DNA of 64,000 bases from an uncultured Flavobacteriaceae bacterium (lineage in GTDB: Bacteria > Bacteroidota > Bacteroidia > Flavobacteriales > Flavobacteriaceae). The notes beneath the pieces were generated by a model. It searched no databases. It saw only the letters and a list, made by a program, of their open reading frames with translations, and was not told where the DNA came from. The DNA is taken from the NCBI GenBank assembly GCA_905479065.1, contig CAJQLB010000018.1, positions 1 to 64,000 on the forward strand, given 5' to 3'. Of the stretch, positions 1 to 7,991 are shown one piece after another (position 1 is the first letter of the stretch; each line of letters begins with the position of its first letter). A program made the translations under genes and the position numbers.

Positions 1-779
1 TAAAGAATGATTCAACATTAGTTAACGGTTGCGTTGTTCAGTACAACAAAAAAGGTCAGGCCAAACGGTACATCATTATAACTAACGGTAAGCCACAGGG
101 AGTCAGTTGGACGACATTAAATAAACAACAAAAAAAAACAAAAGGCTCTTTAATTGGAACAGTACTTACTGGCGCAGCCGTATTAGCAGGATCCTTCGCT
201 TCAGAGTCCACTAATAACGATGCAAGAGTTTATAATGGTCTTGACGACAATGATATTGATTATGCAGTTGTCTACAAGGACATGTCAGATAGAAATGATA
301 TCATACAATCTTTATCGGTTCAGAATACCCAAAATGTGACGAATCCAGAGAAATTAAATAAGAGTATTGTTTACCAATCAGAAGGAGATTCGATTAATGG
401 AAAAAAAGAGGGTGAGTGGTCTACTTATTACCGGAATGGGGCTTTAAAAAATAAGGGCAAGTACCTAAATGATTATAAAATTGGAGTTTGGACAGACTAC
501 TATGATACTGGAGAATTAGAAAAAGAAATACGTTTTCAGTTAGGTAAAAAGCACGGTCGTACCAAAATATTTTACAAAAATGGAACAATAAAGGCATTAC
601 TTAATTATAAGGAAGGAAAAGAAGACGGTGTGAGTGAATACTTTGATCAAGACGGTCATCTGCAAATGAAAGCATATTATAAGAACGGAAAAGAAGATGG
701 AGCACTCGAATACTATGATAAAGGTGAACTTGTAAACATCGAGTTTTGGCAAAATGGTATTTTGGTTGATAAAAATTAA
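1..779 (+). CDS. MORN-type repeat protein, 5' end outside the window
   Basis: The reading frame is open from base 3, so the gene starts upstream of the window. The ATG at 282 is internal. The visible part is about 259 residues. It begins with a basic stretch and a Gly/Ala-rich hydrophobic segment (codons at about 150-205, including GTVLTGAAVLAG) that could be a membrane or glycine-zipper segment. The second half is a run of about 23-residue repeats with the pattern G-K-x-x-G-x-W/x-x-Y-Y-x-x-G (GKKEGEWSTYYRNG, NGKEDGALEYYDKG). This is the MORN-variant pattern of proteins often labelled YwqK-family antitoxins in Bacteroidota. The label is by similarity only and no toxin partner is visible. The function is unknown; a cell-envelope or protein-binding role is possible. 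Confidence 0.75.
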   Translation, partial: KNDSTLVNGCVVQYNKKGQAKRYIIITNGKPQGVSWTTLNKQQKKTKGSLIGTVLTGAAVLAGSFASESTNNDARVYNGLDDNDIDYAVVYKDMSDRNDIIQSLSVQNTQNVTNPEKLNKSIVYQSEGDSINGKKEGEWSTYYRNGALKNKGKYLNDYKIGVWTDYYDTGELEKEIRFQLGKKHGRTKIFYKNGTIKALLNYKEGKEDGVSEYFDQDGHLQMKAYYKNGKEDGALEYYDKGELVNIEFWQNGILVDKN

Positions 780-833
780 GGTAAAGTTTTATTTGTGGTA
801 AATTTATTTTAAAGAAGCTGTTTAAATTTAAAT

Positions 834-2396
834 ATGATTAAATACCCTTCCATATTTAATGACGTTATTGGTCCGGTCATGCGTGGTCCGTCAAGTTCAC
901 ATACAGCGGCTTCTTGGAGAGCTGCTAGAATGAGTATGGACATCCTAAAAGAGCCATTAAAAACAGCGATAATTGATTTTGATAAAAATGGAGCGTGGGC
1001 TCCAAATTATAGGGAACAAGGAACTACTTTAGGGATTGACGGTGGATTATTAGGCATCGAAATGTCTGATGACAGAATGAAAGATACAGCTAAAATTGCC
1101 CATCAAATGGGAGTTTCCATTCATTATGAAATAAATTCTTTCCAAACAACACATATAAATACAGTTCGATTAAATCTTACAGGGGTACATGGTACTTCAA
1201 TTGAAATTTTAGCGGCTTCTTTAGGAGGAGGTTCGGTAGAAATTAGAAAGTACAATGGTTTTGACGTCAAGTTATGCGGTGACTATCATGAAGTTTTAAT
1301 CATGACGCATGTGACTTTTGATGGTGCGGAAAAAATAAAGTCACTCTTTCCAAATTTAAGGTCATTATCTGAATCTGTCTTAAACAATGAGAAACTTTAC
1401 AACGTAAAATTATCTAAGAGAGTTTCTAAAACAGTATTGCGTGATTTAGAGAAAATGGTAGATTTTCAAAAAATCATTTCTGTGAATCCGGTGGTACCGG
1501 TGATATCTGGCAATGAAACAACCTTACCATTTACGAGTATTGAATCCATGCTGAATTATGCGGAGGAAAATAAGTTAGATTTAGGCGCTGTCGGATTATT
1601 ATATGAAAAATATCAGAGTGGGCTAGAAGAATCAGAAGTACAAGAAATGATGACTGGTGTTGTGTCGCTTATTGAAAATAGCATCAAAATAGGACTCTCT
1701 GGCACCATCTACAAAGATCGTATTTTACCGCAGCAATCACATTTTATTGAACAAGCTGAGACAAGTGGCAAGATTCTTCAAAATTCTGTTGTAAACCATG
1801 TCATTGCTTATGTGTCGGCAATTATGGAATCAAAAAGTGCCATGGAAGTTGTTGTAGCAAATCCAACAGCAGGATCATGTGGTGCTGTTGGAGGTGTGTT
1901 AAGGGCCGTTGCTGACAATATAGAAGCGTCTTTCAATGACATCATTCGTGCCTATTTTGCAGCGGGGTTAATTGGGGTTTATTTTGCCAAAGGACCAGGA
2001 TTCTCTGCTGAGGAACATGGGTGTCAGGTCGAATGTGGTGCATCAGCTGGAATGGCTGCTGCCGGAATTGTGCAATTGTTTGGTGGTTCTGCTCGTGAGG
2101 CGGTTGACGCTGCTTCCTTAGCAATACAGAATATGATAGGTCTTGTTTGTGATCCTATTGCTGATCGTGTTGAAGCACCTTGCTTGGGGAAAAATGTAAG
2201 TGCCGCAATGAATGCTTTATCATCTGCAACGATGGTACGCGCTGGATACAATGCGTTAATCCCTTTAAATGAAGTCATTGAAACAGTTTCTTCCGTGAGT
2301 GCTCAAATGCCAACGTGTGTGAAATGTACCGGTAAAGGAGGTTTGGCCATAACAAAAACAGCGTGTGCCATAAAATCACAATTATCGCAGCATTAA
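834..2396 (+). CDS. sdaA: Fused beta-alpha iron-sulfur serine dehydratase (L-serine ammonia-lyase family)
   Basis: This 520-residue protein matches the Fe-S L-serine ammonia-lyase family, which deaminates L-serine to pyruvate and ammonia in the cytoplasm. The N-terminal beta domain (about 1-170) carries the GPSSSHT motif. The C-terminal alpha domain (about 230-520) carries NPTAGSCGAVGG and GCQVECGASAG. Cysteines at 349, 397, 401, 495 and 498 (the last two in PTCVKCTG) are candidates for the oxygen-sensitive [4Fe-4S] cluster. The two domains are separate chains in many Firmicutes and fused here. The protein is longer than the roughly 455-475 residues of common fused forms, and its N-terminus (GPVMRGPSSSHTAASWR) is the less common variety, so substrate preference for serine is inferred. 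The gene appears monocistronic: a hairpin and a separate promoter follow it. Confidence 0.85.
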   Translation: MIKYPSIFNDVIGPVMRGPSSSHTAASWRAARMSMDILKEPLKTAIIDFDKNGAWAPNYREQGTTLGIDGGLLGIEMSDDRMKDTAKIAHQMGVSIHYEINSFQTTHINTVRLNLTGVHGTSIEILAASLGGGSVEIRKYNGFDVKLCGDYHEVLIMTHVTFDGAEKIKSLFPNLRSLSESVLNNEKLYNVKLSKRVSKTVLRDLEKMVDFQKIISVNPVVPVISGNETTLPFTSIESMLNYAEENKLDLGAVGLLYEKYQSGLEESEVQEMMTGVVSLIENSIKIGLSGTIYKDRILPQQSHFIEQAETSGKILQNSVVNHVIAYVSAIMESKSAMEVVVANPTAGSCGAVGGVLRAVADNIEASFNDIIRAYFAAGLIGVYFAKGPGFSAEEHGCQVECGASAGMAAAGIVQLFGGSAREAVDAASLAIQNMIGLVCDPIADRVEAPCLGKNVSAAMNALSSATMVRAGYNALIPLNEVIETVSSVSAQMPTCVKCTGKGGLAITKTACAIKSQLSQH

Positions 2397-2440
2397 TATT
2401 ACCAAGAAACAGCATTTTTATTCTTAAAATAATGGTAATA
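2397..2440 (+). terminator. Possible hairpin after the serine dehydratase
   Basis: An inverted repeat TATTACC (2397-2403) / GGTAATA (2434-2440) encloses a second one, AAGAA (2404-2408) / TTCTT (2421-2425). It lies at once after the stop codon and before the promoter of the next operon. There is no clear T-run after the stem, so it is a weak terminator candidate. Confidence 0.35.
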
Positions 2441-2461
2441 CATTCCAAATCTGAGGCATAA

Positions 2462-2489
2462 ATCGTTATATTTGTAGACACATAGCGCA
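2462..2489 (+). promoter_or_regulatory. Promoter -7 box overlapped by a ModE-like operator
   Basis: TATATTTG at 2467-2474 matches the Bacteroidota -7 box TAnnTTTG and lies 19 bases before the moeA ATG. Over it is ATCGTTATATT at 2462-2472, a near-exact left half of the ModE box as I recall it for E. coli (ATCGNTATATA-N6-TATATAACGAT). The expected right half (2479-2489) is weaker but keeps ATAGCG at 2482-2487, 12 bases from CGTTAT, the same spacing as in the consensus. A ModE-type regulator is the second gene of the operon, so repression by its own product is a natural inference. Confidence 0.6.
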
Positions 2490-2493
2490 TCTC

Positions 2494-3675
2494 ATGATAA
2501 CGGTTGAAAAAGCAATTCAAATAATTTCTCAAAATATTAAGCAATCCTCCTGTTTTGAGGAGGTTAATGTGTCTGAAGCAAGAAATCAAGTATTATTCGA
2601 AGACATAAAATCACCAATGGATATGCCGCCATTCAGGCAATCTGCAATGGATGGTTATGCTTTAAATTTACATGACATCAAGCAATATGAATTAAGGGGT
2701 GAGATACAAGCAGGAGATGAGGCTCATCCAGTTTTGAAAAAGGGAGAAGCATTCAGGATATTTACAGGGGCACCTGTTCCTGATTCTGCAAATGCTATTA
2801 TTATGCAGGAGAAAACGTCTCAAATGAATAGTGGTGTTCTTGTACATTCTCAGCCATTGAAATCTCATAACATTCGAGAAATTGGTGAACAAATAAAAAA
2901 GGGTCAGGTTGCTCTACCTCAAGGAACTAAATTAAATACGGCATCAATTGCGTTTTTAACAACCTTGGGAATAATCAAGGTGAAGGTTTATAAACAACCA
3001 AAGATTGCAATTGTTGTGACAGGTAATGAATTAATTGAAGCAGGACATTCATTGATGCGTGGACAAATTTATGAAAGTAATGCGGTCATGCTCATCAACG
3101 GCTTGGAGCAATTGGGTTTTAAGAATATTAAAAAATACAAAGTTGTTGATAATTATGATAAAACCTTGACACTTTTAAAAAGAGTGATTTCAGAGAATAA
3201 CGTTGTTTTAATATCGGGAGGTATTTCTGTTGGAGATTATGATTATGTGGGAAAAACCCTTGTTGAAATGAACGTTCAACAACTATTTTATAAGGTAAAA
3301 CAAAAACCTGGCAAACCATTATTTTTCGGCATGAAAAAAGACACTGTCGTTTTTGCACTTCCCGGTAATCCGGCAGCTTCACTGACATGTTTTTATGTCT
3401 ATGTGCGTTATGCGTTGGAGCTGCTTTTAGGAAATTTGAACTATTCTGTAAGTAAGACTATGGCTTTAACAACCTCCAATTTCACAAAAAAAGGGGATAG
3501 AGCACAATTTTTAAAAGCGGTTTACAAGAATGGCTCTGTTGAGATATTGGATGGGCAGAGCTCCTCGATGTTACACACTTTTGCAATGTCCAATGCCTTG
3601 TGTTATATCTCAGAAAAAGGGACATCAATAAAATCTGGTGATTTGGTGGAAACCATTTTACTTCCAATAACTTAA
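2494..3675 (+). CDS. moeA: Molybdopterin molybdenumtransferase MoeA
   Basis: MoeA inserts molybdate into adenylylated molybdopterin, the last step of Mo-molybdopterin formation. At 393 residues it has the usual family length. Visible motifs are PPFRQSAMDGYA near residue 47, FTGAPVPDSANAIIMQE near 90, the VTGNEL segment near 173, the substrate-loop motif SGGISVGDYDYV near 242, and LPGNPAASLTCF near 290. The product is cytosolic. The gene is first in a nine-gene operon with a gap of four bases to the modE-like gene. Its promoter and a possible ModE box lie directly upstream, leaving a very short leader. Confidence 0.95.
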   Translation: MITVEKAIQIISQNIKQSSCFEEVNVSEARNQVLFEDIKSPMDMPPFRQSAMDGYALNLHDIKQYELRGEIQAGDEAHPVLKKGEAFRIFTGAPVPDSANAIIMQEKTSQMNSGVLVHSQPLKSHNIREIGEQIKKGQVALPQGTKLNTASIAFLTTLGIIKVKVYKQPKIAIVVTGNELIEAGHSLMRGQIYESNAVMLINGLEQLGFKNIKKYKVVDNYDKTLTLLKRVISENNVVLISGGISVGDYDYVGKTLVEMNVQQLFYKVKQKPGKPLFFGMKKDTVVFALPGNPAASLTCFYVYVRYALELLLGNLNYSVSKTMALTTSNFTKKGDRAQFLKAVYKNGSVEILDGQSSSMLHTFAMSNALCYISEKGTSIKSGDLVETILLPIT

Positions 3676-3679
3676 AACA

Positions 3680-4018
3680 ATGAATTATAAAATTAAAAGT
3701 CGTATTTGGATAGAAGCTGACGGTGACATTTTACTTGGAGAAGGTAGAGTCGCACTACTTAAAGCAATTGAAAGTACAGGATCTCTTTCTAAGGCTGCCA
3801 AAAGCTTAAAGATGTCTTACAAAAAAGCATGGTCCCTTGTTGATAAGATGAATAAACGGTCAGAATTTCCAATAACATCGGCGACTATAGGTGGTAAAGG
3901 AGGTGGAGGAGTGCAGCTCACAGCATACGGTAAAACATTGATTTGCACATTTGAAACAATTAATGAAAATTGTTGGAACTTTTTAGATGGTCAAATGAAA
4001 GAATCAAAATTTCAATGA
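3680..4018 (+). CDS. Single-domain ModE-like transcriptional regulator
   Basis: This 112-residue protein corresponds to the N-terminal winged helix-turn-helix of ModE. The motif GEGRVALLKAIESTGSLSKAAKSL and the following KKAWSLVDKMN form the LysR-like HTH, and GGKGGGGVQLTAYGK is the wing segment typical of ModE. E. coli ModE has about 260 residues with two C-terminal molybdate-binding Mop/TOBE domains. These are absent here, so this protein cannot bind molybdate in the known way. It sits second in the Moco operon and ends in an ATGA overlap with the permease gene. It probably controls this operon through the site at 2462-2489; its effector is unknown. Confidence 0.85.
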   Translation: MNYKIKSRIWIEADGDILLGEGRVALLKAIESTGSLSKAAKSLKMSYKKAWSLVDKMNKRSEFPITSATIGGKGGGGVQLTAYGKTLICTFETINENCWNFLDGQMKESKFQ

Positions 4019-4758
4019 TTATAGAAATTGAATACCTCTGGTTATTTTTATCATTGCTAGCAATAGTTGCATTTTTATATGCAAGTGTGGGTCATGGCGG
4101 AGCGAGTGGCTATCTCGCTTTAATGGCCATATTTTCCTTTACAACATCAACAATGAAACCTATCGCTTTATTGTTAAATCTTTTTGTTTCCGGGATAGCA
4201 TTTTATCATTATTACAGAACTGGTCATTTCAATAAAAAATTATTTATTCCTTTTGCTGTGGCTTCGATACCATTTGCATTTTTCGGAGGAAGACTGCAAA
4301 TAGACGCAAATATTTACAAGACATCTTTAGCGATATTGTTAATTTTTGCAATTCTTAAAATGCTCAATGTATTTGGAGTAAGGTCAAAGCAAGTTAAAGA
4401 GATTAAAGTTTGGCAAGGTGTCGCTATCGGATCCTGCATAGGATTTATATCGGGATTGATTGGGATTGGTGGAGGTATTATATTGACACCAATAATCTTG
4501 CTACTTCATTGGGGTAAGATGAAAGAGGCAGCTGCCGTCTCTGCTTTATTTATATGGGTAAATTCCGCAGCAGGTTTAATGGGTCAGTTATCCATTGGAG
4601 TAGAAATTTCATCTCAAGCATTTATTTTAGTGGGAGTTGCGCTTACCGGGGGGTACTTAGGAAGCTATTTAGGAAGTCAGAAATTTAATAATACAACGCT
4701 AAGGTATTTATTAGCATTGGTATTATTAATCGCTTCTATAAAATTACTGGTCGTGTAA
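4015..4758 (+). CDS. TSUP (TauE/SafE) family membrane permease
   Basis: This 247-residue integral membrane protein has about eight hydrophobic segments. It shows the internal duplication of the TSUP family: the first half has VGHGGASGYLAL near residue 26 and the second half has GLIGIGGGIILTPI near 150. Family members export or import small anions and sulfur compounds such as sulfite, sulfoacetate or thiosulfate. The start chosen is the ATG at 4015, which overlaps the regulator's stop as ATGA; an in-frame start 15 codons earlier would lie deep inside the upstream gene. The next gene begins at the last base of this stop (TAATG). No modABC molybdate transporter is present in the window, so a role in molybdate or sulfur movement for Moco synthesis is possible but inferred. 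Confidence 0.8.
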   Translation: MIIEIEYLWLFLSLLAIVAFLYASVGHGGASGYLALMAIFSFTTSTMKPIALLLNLFVSGIAFYHYYRTGHFNKKLFIPFAVASIPFAFFGGRLQIDANIYKTSLAILLIFAILKMLNVFGVRSKQVKEIKVWQGVAIGSCIGFISGLIGIGGGIILTPIILLLHWGKMKEAAAVSALFIWVNSAAGLMGQLSIGVEISSQAFILVGVALTGGYLGSYLGSQKFNNTTLRYLLALVLLIASIKLLVV

Positions 4759-5342
4759 TGGTCAAAAAAAACAACATAACGGGGATTGTTTTAGCAGGAG
4801 GTAAAAGCTCAAGAATGGGTTTGGATAAAGGTCTGATTAAGATGAATCAGCAAACATTTATACAAGCTGTAATTAATGCCATGAGACCTTTAGTGGGAGA
4901 TATAATAATTGTGAGTAATAATTCAGATTACGATCAATTCGGGTATTTAAGAATAAATGATTTGATAAAAGACTCTGGGCCTTTAGCCGGTTTATATTCA
5001 GGTTTGTGTTTTTCACAAAGTGATTACAATCTTGTACTAAGCTGTGATATCCCATTTATTAAAACAGATGTTTTAAAATATCTATTCAGTGCTGAGTACA
5101 CAAAATATGACGTCGTGCAATTAAAAAGTAAGAAGAAAACAATGCCACTTATCGCAATTTATCATAAAAAATGTCTTGATTCATGTTTAACGCTGTTGCG
5201 GAGTAATGAGAAAAGGCTGCGAACATTAGTTCAACAATTAAACACAAAAACAATTATAATTGATGATACTTTAAGTCAATACGTTGAAAATATTAATACA
5301 AAAGCAGAATTTAAAGATTTGGGGTATGACATTGAATATTAA
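4758..5342 (+). CDS. mobA: Molybdenum cofactor guanylyltransferase MobA
   Basis: MobA transfers GMP from GTP to Mo-molybdopterin to make the MGD form used by DMSO-reductase-family enzymes, which fits the formate dehydrogenase encoded downstream. The protein has 194 residues. The nucleotide-binding signature LAGGKSSRMGLDKGLI is at about residues 12-27 and a metal-binding aspartate lies in LSCDIPF near 95. The enzyme is cytosolic. The gene overlaps the permease stop by one base and the start of moaD by 17 bases, so the operon is translationally coupled here. MocA, encoded at 8982-9596, is a paralogue that probably uses CTP. Confidence 0.88.
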   Translation: MVKKNNITGIVLAGGKSSRMGLDKGLIKMNQQTFIQAVINAMRPLVGDIIIVSNNSDYDQFGYLRINDLIKDSGPLAGLYSGLCFSQSDYNLVLSCDIPFIKTDVLKYLFSAEYTKYDVVQLKSKKKTMPLIAIYHKKCLDSCLTLLRSNEKRLRTLVQQLNTKTIIIDDTLSQYVENINTKAEFKDLGYDIEY

Positions 5343-5559
5343 ATATTTTGGACTAATTGCGGAAATAACAAATTGTAATGAGGAAACTCTTGATTTTTCC
5401 GAAGGCTCAGGTTCCTGCTTACTAGAACTACTTTTTCAAAAGTATCCGGCATTAGTAGGAATTGATTTTCAAATAGCTCAAGATCACAAAATTATATCTA
5501 AAAACACCATGATAACAGGAGCAGAATTGGCACTATTGCCACCCTTTTCCGGAGGATAA
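5326..5559 (+). CDS. moaD: MoaD, molybdopterin synthase sulfur carrier subunit
   Basis: MoaD is the small ubiquitin-like sulfur carrier of molybdopterin synthase. With the ATG at 5326 the protein has 77 residues, typical for the family, and begins MTLNIKYFGLIAEITN. It ends in the required PPFSGG, whose terminal Gly-Gly is adenylylated by MoeB and then thiocarboxylated. An upstream ATG at 5284 would add a charged, non-homologous tail inside mobA and is rejected. The gene is followed after two bases by moeB, its activating enzyme. Confidence 0.9.
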   Translation: MTLNIKYFGLIAEITNCNEETLDFSEGSGSCLLELLFQKYPALVGIDFQIAQDHKIISKNTMITGAELALLPPFSGG

Positions 5560-5561
5560 AT

Positions 5562-6644
5562 ATGGGTAGATACGACAGACATATCATGTTAAAAGAGGTT
5601 GGCCATGAAGGCCAATTAGAGCTTTCTAATGCCAAAGTATTAATCGTTGGTGCTGGTGGTTTGGGGTGTCCTATATTACAATATTTAACGGCAGCTGGTG
5701 TTGGCACTATAGGGATTATTGACTTTGATGTTGTTGAGATTTCAAATTTACAACGTCAAATTTTATTCAAAACGAGTGATATTGGAATAAATAAGGCCTT
5801 GGCTGCAAAAAAACAATTACAAGATTTAAATCCAACAATTACGATTGAAGCCTACCCAGAACGATTGACATCTAAAAATGCACTACAATTATGTGCTGCC
5901 TATGATGTTGTTGTTGATGGAACCGATAATTTTGTAACGCGTTATCTGATAAATGATGCAGTAGTTAAAACCGGTAAACCGCAAGTTTATGGTGCTATTT
6001 TTAAATTTGAAGGACAACTATCGGTTTTTAATTATCAAAATGGACCAAGTTATCGGTGTTTGTTTCCAAAACCACCAAAAAAAGGTGTCATACCAAATTG
6101 CAATGAGGTGGGTGTTCTTGGTGTATTAACAGGAATCATTGGCACCATGATGGCTAATGAAGTGATAAAAATAATTTTAAAATTTAGTGACGTGTTATCA
6201 GGGGTGTTATTATGTTATGATTCGAGAACAACAAATATATCGAAGTTAATAATAGATAGAAATCAATCTGAAATTAACCATATAATTAATCAAACAGCGT
6301 TGCAAGAAATTCAAGTTAACACCCAATGTGAACCTTTACTTGGTGAAATCACAGAATTAAATAATTTGATTTTAAATCAAATTGAGTTTATTGATGTGAG
6401 AGAAAAGCATGAGACACCAAAAATAATGTCACTTAAATATAAGCAAGTGCCTTTGGGTCAAATCAAGGAACATTTAGATATTATTGATTCAAATAAAAAG
6501 ATTGTTGTCTTTTGTCAATCTGGAATTCGAAGTAAAAAAGCAGTTGAATTATTAAGAGATTCTGGCATTACCAATGCGGTCAGTTTTAAAGGGGGGGTTA
6601 TGAATATGATTACAAATATAAAAAATATAAAAAATGAAAAATAA
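5562..6644 (+). CDS. moeB: MoeB-type adenylyltransferase fused to a rhodanese domain
   Basis: The N-terminal part (about 1-240) is an E1-like enzyme of the HesA/MoeB/ThiF family. It has the ATP-binding motif VGAGGLGCP near residue 31, DFDVVEISNLQRQ near 55 and the DGTDNF motif near 125. It activates the C-terminus of MoaD. The C-terminal part (about 265-355) is a rhodanese domain with active-site cysteine in FCQSGIRS, which could deliver persulfide sulfur to MoaD. Of the usual two CxxC zinc motifs only single cysteines remain (SYRCLF, PNCNEVG) and the later pair is missing. A run of seven G lies near the end (6591-6597). The gene overlaps moaE by 11 bases. Confidence 0.9.
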   Translation: MGRYDRHIMLKEVGHEGQLELSNAKVLIVGAGGLGCPILQYLTAAGVGTIGIIDFDVVEISNLQRQILFKTSDIGINKALAAKKQLQDLNPTITIEAYPERLTSKNALQLCAAYDVVVDGTDNFVTRYLINDAVVKTGKPQVYGAIFKFEGQLSVFNYQNGPSYRCLFPKPPKKGVIPNCNEVGVLGVLTGIIGTMMANEVIKIILKFSDVLSGVLLCYDSRTTNISKLIIDRNQSEINHIINQTALQEIQVNTQCEPLLGEITELNNLILNQIEFIDVREKHETPKIMSLKYKQVPLGQIKEHLDIIDSNKKIVVFCQSGIRSKKAVELLRDSGITNAVSFKGGVMNMITNIKNIKNEK

Positions 6645-7077
6645 GAACATGAAAAATGTCTTTATTCAAGGAGCTATTTCATCAGGGTTTATTCAGAATT
6701 CTATTGCGAAGCACCAATCAAAAACAGATATTGGGGCCCATAATATTTTTTTAGGTCAAGTGAGAGCAGATATGATTGATGATAAAAAAGTTGCTGCTAT
6801 TGAATACACGTGTTATCAAGAAATGGCGAACAAAAAATTTCATGAAATTAGGGAAGCCACATTTGAACAATTTAATTTGACATGCATGCATATATACCAT
6901 AGTATCGGGGTTGTTGATACAGGGGATATTTGCTTGTTTGTTTTTGTGTCTTCTCCAAGAAGAAAAGAAGTCTTTCGAGCTCTGGAGTATGTTGTGGAGG
7001 AAATTAAATCGAAAGCACCTGTTTTTGGTAAGGAGATTTTTGAGGATAAATCACACCAATGGAAAGTTAATAAATAA
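6634..7077 (+). CDS. moaE: MoaE, molybdopterin synthase catalytic subunit
   Basis: MoaE binds MoaD-thiocarboxylate and converts cyclic pyranopterin phosphate to molybdopterin. The protein has 147 residues, the usual size. Visible motifs are [13 protein letters not shown] near 35, [10 protein letters not shown] near 57, [10 protein letters not shown] near 92 and a C-terminal [10 protein letters not shown], where the lysine belongs to the conserved active-site segment. The ATG at 6634 overlaps moeB; the ATG at 6649 (MKNVFIQG) is an equally good start. moaCB follows after two bases. Confidence 0.92.
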   Translation: MKNKNMKNVFIQGAISSGFIQNSIAKHQSKTDIGAHNIFLGQVRADMIDDKKVAAIEYTCYQEMANKKFHEIREATFEQFNLTCMHIYHSIGVVDTGDICLFVFVSSPRRKEVFRALEYVVEEIKSKAPVFGKEIFEDKSHQWKVNK

Positions 7078-7079
7078 TT

Positions 7080-7991
7080 ATGGTAGATATTACAAACAAG
7101 TCAAATACGCTCAGAATCGCTACTGCTCAGGCCATAGTTAAGGTCAGTGATTTAGCTACCCTTGAAGCGATCAAAAAAAATGTAGTTCCAAAAGGGAATG
7201 TTTTTGAAATGAGTAAAGCTGCAGGATTATTAGCCATAAAAAACACACCGAATATATTACCTGATTGTCATCCGATACCAATTGAGTATTCAGGGATAGA
7301 GTTTGAAATAAAAGAACTTGAAATAATAGTGACGTGTAAAATAAAAACCATCTATAAAACTGGTGTTGAAGTCGAAGCGATGCATGGTGCATCGGTTGTT
7401 GCATTAAATATGTATGACATGCTAAAACCCATCGATAAAAATATTGAAATCCATCACATTAAATTACTAAACAAAAAGGGGGGGAAGTCAGATTTCAAAG
7501 ACACCTTAAGAAAAGAGTTTAAAGCGGTTGTTATTGTGTGTTCTGATTCTATTTCAAAAGGTCAAAAAGAGGATAAAGCTGGCTTAGCAATAATTGAAAA
7601 ATTAGAATCATGTAATGTCTTAATAGCAGATTATATAATCATTCCTGACGAAAAAATAATAATTCAAGAAAAAGTACAGCATTATGAAAAATCAGGAAAT
7701 GATCTTATTATTTTCACTGGTGGAACAGGCTTGTCAAGTAGAGATGTTACTCCCGAGGCCTTAAGAGATCTTATCGATAGAAAAATACCTGGAATTGAAG
7801 AGGCTATTCGAAGTTACGGTCAAAACAGAACACCTTATTCAATGCTGTCTAGAAGTGTAGCAGGAACAATAAATGATACGTTAGTATTAGCCTTACCTGG
7901 ATCAACAAACGGAGCAAAAGAATCTATGGATGCTATTTTTCCTTCGGTTTTACATGTATTTGGAATTTTAAAAGGAGCAAGACATAATTAA
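7080..7991 (+). CDS. MoaC-MoaB fusion protein
   Basis: Residues 1 to about 137 are MoaC, cyclic pyranopterin monophosphate synthase. It carries TAQAIVKV, the metal-site segment [13 protein letters not shown] near residue 59, [12 protein letters not shown] near 98 and the family's closing motif KKGGKS near 132. Residues from about 146 are MoaB/MogA, the molybdopterin adenylyltransferase, with [17 protein letters not shown] near 213 and [14 protein letters not shown] near 262. Fusion joins two successive enzymes of one pathway and is known in Bacteroidota. A G7 tract (7478-7484) marks the junction. The stop codon overlaps the moaA start by one base. Confidence 0.9.
   Translation: MVDITNKSNTLRIATAQAIVKVSDLATLEAIKKNVVPKGNVFEMSKAAGLLAIKNTPNILPDCHPIPIEYSGIEFEIKELEIIVTCKIKTIYKTGVEVEAMHGASVVALNMYDMLKPIDKNIEIHHIKLLNKKGGKSDFKDTLRKEFKAVVIVCSDSISKGQKEDKAGLAIIEKLESCNVLIADYIIIPDEKIIIQEKVQHYEKSGNDLIIFTGGTGLSSRDVTPEALRDLIDRKIPGIEEAIRSYGQNRTPYSMLSRSVAGTINDTLVLALPGSTNGAKESMDAIFPSVLHVFGILKGARHN

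Noticed and set aside
4648..4653. G6 run in the permease gene as a phase-variable tract
   Set aside because: Only six bases and it encodes a normal TSUP glycine pair; too short to support slippage by itself.
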